DNA of 10,665 nucleotides from Anaerolineales bacterium (GTDB taxonomy: Bacteria; Chloroflexota; Anaerolineae; Anaerolineales; Villigracilaceae), in assembly GCA_025938055.1 (NCBI GenBank), contig JAICQC010000131.1:1-10665 (forward strand), written 5' to 3'. The translations under genes were made by a program, and so were the position numbers. The notes beneath the pieces were generated by a model. That model made no database searches. It was not told the origin of the DNA and saw only the letters and a list, made by a program, of their open reading frames with translations. This document shows, piece by piece, positions 6,434 through 10,665 of the stretch. Position 1 is the first letter of the stretch; each line of letters begins with the position of its first letter.

Positions 6434-7406
6434 AAGGTCTTGCTTCAACGGCAAACTCAACCTGCTCGATTCTGCCTCCGAGGCTGGATATCATCAATTC
6501 AAATGGGAGGCTGCCTCCCGGCGATAAACCCGTGTTTGATTCCCAGCGGCGTACACCAACTACGCGGCCCGCCTCATCGTACGCCGTTCCCGTTACCCAC
6601 ACTTGACTCGCCGACGGTACATCACCTGGCAACAGCACCTGCCCATTGACACGCGCACTGCGCCCATCTGGGTTGACCTGTACCAGCGTATTGCTGATCG
6701 TCGCGGGCAAATATCGCTCATCGTTTGGCAGTAAGCGAATGGCAGTCAACACTTGTACTTGAGGTTTCGCATCAAAGGGAATCTCCGGTGGAAAAAAAAC
6801 AGCAAGAGGCAAAGAGGTATTTGGTGGAAGGATATTCAGCGGCAGCAAGGCAGTCTGGCTTGCCAGCGTGGCATTATCCGCATCGACGAGAGTCACCTGC
6901 GCGCTGACATTTTCCATGAAATCCGGAGAATCGTTGTGGGCAAGTACAAAGCACCACATGCCTCGATCTGCAGTAGGGTAACACTCGATCTGCTGGATTG
7001 TGAACGGCGCGGGAGTCGGTGTCGGTTCGCCGGAGGGATTCTCAGGATTGCTCGGGATGTTGATCACCTGTCCGACCGACATGGCGTTTGGAGAAATCTC
7101 TGGATTCGCCGCGACCAGATCATCCATGGACACACCGAACTGAAGCGCAATACTGCTGATGGTATCGCCCTGCTGGATAGTGTGGCTGAAAGGCGTGGGG
7201 GTGGGAAGAGGCGTCTCTGCGGCGACCACGCCTTCGGGAGTCTGAAGCGTCCCCGCGACGGAAACCACCCTCTGCGTGGAGGTAGCGAATGGAATCAGAG
7301 TCAAGGGTTGAGTCGTTGGGCTGGTGGCTGGTGATGCGCACGAAATTAGAAGAAAAAGGATAGAGGAAAGAAGGAGTCGGAAGGCGAAAGACGGAACACT
7401 ATTCAT
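6432..7406 (-). CDS. LysM-domain lipoprotein
   Basis: A 324-residue exported protein. Residues 1-22 form a lipoprotein signal peptide ending in the lipobox LISC with lipidated C23. A Thr/Pro-rich spacer (25-73, ending PLPTPTP) follows. One LysM domain spans about 75-118 (HTIQQGDTISSIALQFGVS, then VGQVINIP) and should bind peptidoglycan or a related glycan. After a second PTPTPAP linker come two beta-rich segments (about 135-235 and 240-322). The last (VWVTGTAYDEAGRVVGVRRW) resembles FxLYD-type domains. C142 and C152 could form a disulfide. The start at 7406 has no Shine-Dalgarno, and a TATAAT lies only six bases upstream, so the mRNA may be leaderless. It is a single-gene unit. A cell-surface role is well supported; the function of the C-terminal domains is unknown. 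Confidence 0.88.
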   Translation of the reverse strand: MNSVPSFAFRLLLSSILFLLISCASPATSPTTQPLTLIPFATSTQRVVSVAGTLQTPEGVVAAETPLPTPTPFSHTIQQGDTISSIALQFGVSMDDLVAANPEISPNAMSVGQVINIPSNPENPSGEPTPTPAPFTIQQIECYPTADRGMWCFVLAHNDSPDFMENVSAQVTLVDADNATLASQTALLPLNILPPNTSLPLAVFFPPEIPFDAKPQVQVLTAIRLLPNDERYLPATISNTLVQVNPDGRSARVNGQVLLPGDVPSASQVWVTGTAYDEAGRVVGVRRWESNTGLSPGGSLPFELMISSLGGRIEQVEFAVEARP

Positions 7407-7447
7407 GAGAAGATTATAATTGCATCAAAATATCAACTGGAGGCAAC
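7407..7447. promoter_or_regulatory. 41-bp divergent promoter region with a shared palindromic -10 box
   Basis: ATTATAAT (7413-7420) is a perfect palindrome and supplies TATAAT on both strands: 7415-7420 on the plus strand and 7418-7413 on the minus strand. For the reductase it leaves a leader of about 20 bases with a strong GGAGG (7439-7443). For the LysM gene it puts the start site at or next to the ATG. No good -35 box is seen for either direction, and the plus-strand -35 would lie inside the LysM coding region. Confidence 0.5.
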
Positions 7448-8431
7448 ATGGAATACCGTCACGTAGGGAAAACCGGGATTCGGGTCAGTGAGTTATCGTT
7501 CGGTTCGTGGGTTACGTTCCATACACAGGCAGACGTGAACGCTGCCAAGGAGATGATGTCCGCCGCCTATGAAGCAGGCGTGAACTTTTTCGATAATGCA
7601 GAATCGTATGCAGCTGGGCAATCTGAATCGGTGATGGGCGATGCCCTCAAACAACTGGGCTGGCGGCGCGGCAGCTATCTTGTCTCTACCAAGCTGTATT
7701 GGGGACTACATGATAACGTGAATGAGAAAAACACTCTCAACCGGAAACGACTTATCGAAGGGATCAACGGCTCGCTTCAACGACTCCAGCTCGATTACGT
7801 CGATCTGCTTTTTTGCCACCGCCCCGATAAAACGACTCCAATCGAAGAGACGGTCTGGGCGATGCACAACATTATCGAATGGGGCAAGGCAATATACTGG
7901 GGCACGTCCGAATGGGCTGCGGCAGAGATCGTCGCCGCCATCGAGATCGCAGAACGCCATCACCTGCACAAACCCGTCATGGAGCAGCCGGTTTATAACC
8001 TGTTCGAGCGCCATCGCTTCACGAGGGAATATGAGCGTGTCTATAAGGAATACGGCTATGGCACCACGATCTGGAGTCCGCTGGCTTCAGGTCTGCTCAG
8101 CGGCAAATATAACAAAGGCATTCCAGCCGGCAGCCGCGGCGCACTCCAGGGCTATGACTGGCTGCACGACCATCTCACAGACAAACAGAAGCTTGCCAAA
8201 ATTCAGGCGCTCGAGCCGATTGCCAGGGAACTGGGTTGCTCACTCTCACAACTCGCACTTGCCTGGTGCTTGAAAAATCCCCTTGTGAGCACCGTCATCA
8301 CGGGCGCAAGCCGCGTGGAGCAGGTACATGAGAACATGAAAGCCAGTGAGGTCGCACCGAAACTTACACCTGAAATCCTGGAACGGATCGATCATATCTT
8401 TATCGCGGAAAGGGAAGACGAGGAGGAGTAG
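7448..8431 (+). CDS. Aldo/keto reductase, Kv-beta-like (AKR6-type)
   Basis: A 327-residue NAD(P)H-dependent oxidoreductase with a complete AKR tetrad: D49 (FFDNAE), Y54, K82 (STKLYWG) and H124 (FCHRPD). The family-specific blocks [62 protein letters not shown] and [12 protein letters not shown] closely follow the potassium-channel beta-subunit branch of the superfamily. Unlike animal Kv-beta proteins, which as I recall have Asn at the histidine position, this one keeps His, so it should be a working reductase of aldehydes or quinone-like carbonyls. No channel gene is adjacent. The ATG at 7448 has GGAGG four bases upstream. A strong intrinsic terminator follows the stop, so it is monocistronic. 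The acidic tail EREDEEE is unusual but short. Physiological substrate unknown. Confidence 0.93.
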   Translation: MEYRHVGKTGIRVSELSFGSWVTFHTQADVNAAKEMMSAAYEAGVNFFDNAESYAAGQSESVMGDALKQLGWRRGSYLVSTKLYWGLHDNVNEKNTLNRKRLIEGINGSLQRLQLDYVDLLFCHRPDKTTPIEETVWAMHNIIEWGKAIYWGTSEWAAAEIVAAIEIAERHHLHKPVMEQPVYNLFERHRFTREYERVYKEYGYGTTIWSPLASGLLSGKYNKGIPAGSRGALQGYDWLHDHLTDKQKLAKIQALEPIARELGCSLSQLALAWCLKNPLVSTVITGASRVEQVHENMKASEVAPKLTPEILERIDHIFIAEREDEEE

Positions 8432-8456
8432 AAAGGGTTTTCCCTGATGTACATTT

Positions 8457-8490
8457 AACTGCCCGGCAGTGCCTTGCTGGGCAGTTTTGT
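8457..8490 (+). terminator. Intrinsic terminator after the aldo/keto reductase
   Basis: AACTGCCCGGCA (8457-8468) pairs with TGCTGGGCAGTT (8475-8486). The stem is 12 pairs with one G-U wobble, around a six-base loop and followed by TTTTGTT. It begins 25 bp after the reductase stop. Confidence 0.9.
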
Positions 8491-8642
8491 TAAAAGCCAA
8501 TGATAATCTTCCAAAAAGGACAACTTCAAGGAAATTTGGTGGCATTTATCTCACCCCTTCTCAGTCCCCATTAATCTCTACATGTAAAATAAGCAAGTAT
8601 TAATTTGCACAAATTTTGTTTCGCCCGTCATCGGAGGTCAAC
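8491..8642 (+). other. Leader and promoter region of ccmE
   Basis: This AT-rich stretch separates the reductase terminator from ccmE and has no supported gene. Possible -10 boxes are TAAAAT (8585-8590) and TATTAA (8598-8603), neither with a convincing -35. A dyad, AATTTG-CA-CAAATT (8602-8615), lies about 28 bp before the start codon and could be an operator. GGAGGT (8633-8638) is the ribosome binding site. Confidence 0.4.
8633..8638 (+). promoter_or_regulatory. Ribosome binding site deciding the GTG start of ccmE
   Basis: GGAGGT lies four bases before GTG at 8643. A longer in-frame start, TTG at 8616, has no such site and would add nine residues ahead of the membrane anchor. Confidence 0.8.
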
Positions 8643-9119
8643 GTGAGAATCAACAAGTTTGTCATTGGCGGCATCCTCATTCTTGGGGCAGTCGTCTTTT
8701 TAATTTGGACTTCAACAGCGGCAAGCGCCGAATACTTTCTGACCGTTGACGAGCTCAATGCCAAAGGTTCGGGAGTGGTGGATAAGAACCTGCGCGTCTC
8801 GGGCGCCGTGATCGGCGACTCGATTCAATACGACGCCCAGAACCTGGCCCTGAGCTTTGAAGTCGCTCACGTCCCGGCTGATAACCTCGCCATCGAATCC
8901 GAAGGCGGACTTGCAGAGGTTCTGCACCAGGCTGTGATGGATCCCTCGCGCGCCCGCATCAAGGTCGTGTATGTCGGTCCGAAGCCCGATCTGCTGCGCA
9001 ATGAAGCGCAGGCAATTGTGACAGGTCATATGGGAGAAGACGGTGTCTTCTATGCTGAGGAGCTCCTGCTCAAATGTCCAACCCGTTATGAAGAGGCTGT
9101 GCCTGAGCAGGCCGGCTAG
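8643..9119 (+). CDS. ccmE: Cytochrome c maturation protein CcmE, CxxxY variant heme chaperone
   Basis: A 158-residue CcmE. One N-terminal TM anchor (about 6-24, VIGGILILGAVVFLIW) is followed by an OB-fold domain outside the membrane: YFLTVDELNAKG (31-42), KNLRVSGAVI (48-57), VVYVGPKPDLLRNEAQAIVTG (108-128) and GVFYAEELLLKCPTRYEE (134-151). In the classical protein heme is bound covalently by His in HxxxY. Here the motif is C145-P-T-R-Y149, the CxxxY form described in archaea and some bacteria with variant System I, which often lack CcmH. It takes heme from the CcmABCD side and passes it to CcmF. The start is GTG. It lies 60 bp upstream of ccmF with a hairpin in between. The family call is supported by the motif, the fold pattern and the ccmF neighbour. 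Confidence 0.93.
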   Translation: MRINKFVIGGILILGAVVFLIWTSTAASAEYFLTVDELNAKGSGVVDKNLRVSGAVIGDSIQYDAQNLALSFEVAHVPADNLAIESEGGLAEVLHQAVMDPSRARIKVVYVGPKPDLLRNEAQAIVTGHMGEDGVFYAEELLLKCPTRYEEAVPEQAG

Positions 9120-9130
9120 AAATCACAGGA

Positions 9131-9162
9131 CCCTAAAGGTTTGCCTGACCTTTAGGGTTTTT
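9131..9162 (+). terminator. Terminator-like hairpin between ccmE and ccmF
   Basis: CCCTAAAGGT (9131-9140) and ACCTTTAGGG (9148-9157) form a perfect 10-bp stem with a seven-base loop, followed by TTTTT (9158-9162). It has the form of an intrinsic terminator but lies inside what should be a ccm operon, only 17 bp before the ccmF start. It may act as a partial terminator that keeps CcmE in excess of CcmF, or ccmF may have its own promoter. Confidence 0.8.
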
Positions 9163-9179
9163 GATCGTAGGAGAACTGG

Positions 9180-10665
9180 ATGATCGCTAATTTTGGCTTC
9201 GGCGTTTTATTTATCACATTTCTGGTAACGCTTTACAGCGTCTTTGCCGCCATTTATGGTGAGCGCAAACAGATTCCCGCCATGGTGGAAAGCGCACGAC
9301 GCGCCATGTTGTTGACATGGCCCCTGCTCACGCTGGCTTCCCTTATCCTCATTTATCTGCTGGTCAATGACCATTATGAAGTGCAGTTTGTGTACGAAGT
9401 GACCAGCCGTTCGATGCCGATGTACCTCAAGGTCACGGCGTGGTGGGGCGGGCAGGCTGGCTCGCTGCTCTTCTGGTCCTGGTTGATGGCTGCCTTCGCC
9501 TCGCTGGTCACCCTGCGCAAATGGGACCGCGACCGTGAGTTCCTGCCATGGGTGATCGTTGTGGCTTGCGTGACGCTGGCTTTCTTTATCGGGATGAACA
9601 CCTTCTTCGAAAACCCGTTTGCGCAGTTCTATCAAACGTTCGAGGGTATCAAACCATATACCTTCAAACCCGCAGATAGTGTTCTGTTCACGCCCGAGGA
9701 TGGGAATGGATTGAACCCGCTTCTCCGCCATCCGGGTATGATCATCCATCCGCCGATGCTGTATCTGGGTTTTGTGTCTTTCGTCATTCCGTACGCCTTC
9801 GCGATCGCAGCGTTGATCACGGGTCGCACCGACGACCGCTGGATCCGCGTCACCCGCCGCTGGACGTTGTGGGCATGGCTGTTCCTCTCGTTTGGTCTTG
9901 TGCTCGGCGGGCGCTGGGCGTATGACGTACTCGGATGGGGCGGTTACTGGGGCTGGGACCCGGTGGAGATCGCGGCATTCATGCCCTGGTTAACCGGCAC
10001 TGCGTTTTTACATTCGGTGATGATCCAGGAAAAGCGCGGCATGTTGAAGCACTGGAATATGCTGTTGATCATCCTGACATATGCCCTCGTCATCTTCGGC
10101 ACATTCCTGACGCGCTCCGGCGTGTTGTCATCCGTCCATTCGTTCGCGCAAAGCGCCATCGGACCGTTATTCTTCGGCTTTATCGCATTTACACTCATCA
10201 CTTCGGTCGCGTTGATCATCTATCGCTGGAGCAGTTTGAAATCTGAAACAGAGATGACCTCCGTGCTGTCGCGCGAAGCCTTATTCCTGTTGAACAATCT
10301 TATGTTCATGAGCATCCTGGTCGTCTGTTTCTGGGGCGTGATGTTCCCCCTGATCTCGGAACTGTTCACGGGGCAGAAGGTGACCGTGGGTCCCCCGTTC
10401 TATGAGCGCGCCACAGCACCGCTCTTCAGTGCGTTACTGCTGCTGATGGGTGTCGCACCGCTCTCGGCGTGGGGACATTCTACGGTCAAGACTCTCGGGC
10501 GAACGCTGTGGAAACCAGCCGTCGCGGCGCTGGCGATCACCGTCGTACTCCTTTTCACCTACACACAAAAAGTCGGAGCCCTGATCGGCTTCTTCCTGGT
10601 GGCACTGGTTATTCTCGTGACCATCTACGAATACTGGCGCGGCGCCTGTGCCCGCCAGCGCAGTC
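9180..10665 (+). CDS. ccmF: Cytochrome c heme lyase subunit CcmF, 5' part (runs off right edge)
   Basis: The first 495 codons of a polytopic membrane protein of the heme-handling (CcmC/CcmF/CcsA) family. The start is ATG at 9180 with AGGAGA seven bases upstream. Key features are repeated hydrophobic TM segments from residue 1, the WWD heme-binding block WGGYWGWDPVE (253-263), the HPPMLYLGF segment with a probable P-His heme ligand H190, H278 in FLHSVMIQ, and H320 in FLTRSGVLSSVHSFA. CcmF proteins are usually about 650 residues or longer, so the C-terminal TM region, with the second P-His, lies beyond the window. With CcmE it attaches heme to apocytochrome c outside the membrane. Codon use matches its neighbours. 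NrfE-type paralogues are similar, but the adjacent ccmE favours CcmF. Confidence 0.95.
   Translation, partial: MIANFGFGVLFITFLVTLYSVFAAIYGERKQIPAMVESARRAMLLTWPLLTLASLILIYLLVNDHYEVQFVYEVTSRSMPMYLKVTAWWGGQAGSLLFWSWLMAAFASLVTLRKWDRDREFLPWVIVVACVTLAFFIGMNTFFENPFAQFYQTFEGIKPYTFKPADSVLFTPEDGNGLNPLLRHPGMIIHPPMLYLGFVSFVIPYAFAIAALITGRTDDRWIRVTRRWTLWAWLFLSFGLVLGGRWAYDVLGWGGYWGWDPVEIAAFMPWLTGTAFLHSVMIQEKRGMLKHWNMLLIILTYALVIFGTFLTRSGVLSSVHSFAQSAIGPLFFGFIAFTLITSVALIIYRWSSLKSETEMTSVLSREALFLLNNLMFMSILVVCFWGVMFPLISELFTGQKVTVGPPFYERATAPLFSALLLLMGVAPLSAWGHSTVKTLGRTLWKPAVAALAITVVLLFTYTQKVGALIGFFLVALVILVTIYEYWRGACARQRS

Noticed and set aside
6753..7334. A 193-codon plus-strand open frame
   Set aside because: It is opposite the LysM lipoprotein and its translation is Arg-rich and low in recognisable structure.
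8434..8445. Small AGGG-TTTT-CCCT hairpin after the reductase stop
   Set aside because: Only four pairs. The much stronger terminator at 8457-8490 explains the 3' end.
8616..8642. Upstream TTG start for ccmE
   Set aside because: No Shine-Dalgarno precedes it, while GGAGGT sits four bases before the GTG at 8643, which also puts the membrane anchor at the N-terminus.
9207..9749. A 180-codon minus-strand open frame
   Set aside because: It lies entirely opposite ccmF, whose WWD and His motifs prove the plus frame. The minus product is His/Gln-rich without domain features.

Overview
The window looks like a piece of an Anaerolineae-type Chloroflexota chromosome of moderately high GC. This is an inference from gene content and protein style, not from a marker gene. 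The supporting signs are a DUF4388/small-GTPase/V4R operon, surface proteins with Pro/Thr 'PTPTP' linkers, a membrane-anchored gluzincin peptidase, a LysM lipoprotein, and a System I cytochrome c maturation locus whose CcmE has Cys in place of the usual heme-binding His. No mobile element, CRISPR array, tRNA or rRNA was seen.

Layout. (1) Positions 1-189, minus strand: the N-terminal 63 codons of an unrecognised gene running off the left edge. (2) Positions 211-3231, minus strand: a compact four-gene operon, read right to left as DUF4388 protein, Ras/Arf-like small GTPase, alpha/beta hydrolase, V4R-domain protein. It has a good sigma70-type promoter, a hairpin at the predicted mRNA 5' end, and a probable intrinsic terminator at 211-243. 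(3) Positions 3382-6346, plus strand: a two-gene overlapping operon coding for a signal-peptide and C-terminal-TM metallopeptidase and a family 5 (peptide-type) solute-binding protein. (4) Positions 6432-7406, minus strand: a LysM lipoprotein. It converges with the binding-protein gene on an imperfect inverted repeat, and it diverges from an aldo/keto reductase (7448-8431, plus) across only 41 bp that hold one palindromic -10 box. (5) Positions 8643-10665, plus strand: ccmE followed by the first 495 codons of ccmF, with a perfect terminator-like hairpin between them.

How the genes work together. The minus-strand operon looks like a cytoplasmic switch module: a GTPase with an MglA-like switch II motif (GTPGQ, no Walker-B Asp), a DUF4388 adaptor, a small-molecule-binding V4R protein and a hydrolase. 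The Roadblock/LC7 partner often seen with such GTPases is not present here. This is the best candidate for an under-described system in the window. The peptidase/binding-protein pair suggests extracytoplasmic protein breakdown linked to peptide capture, but no permease or ATPase gene is adjacent. ccmE/ccmF belong to heme delivery for c-type cytochromes, and the CxxxY motif places this CcmE in the variant System I class.
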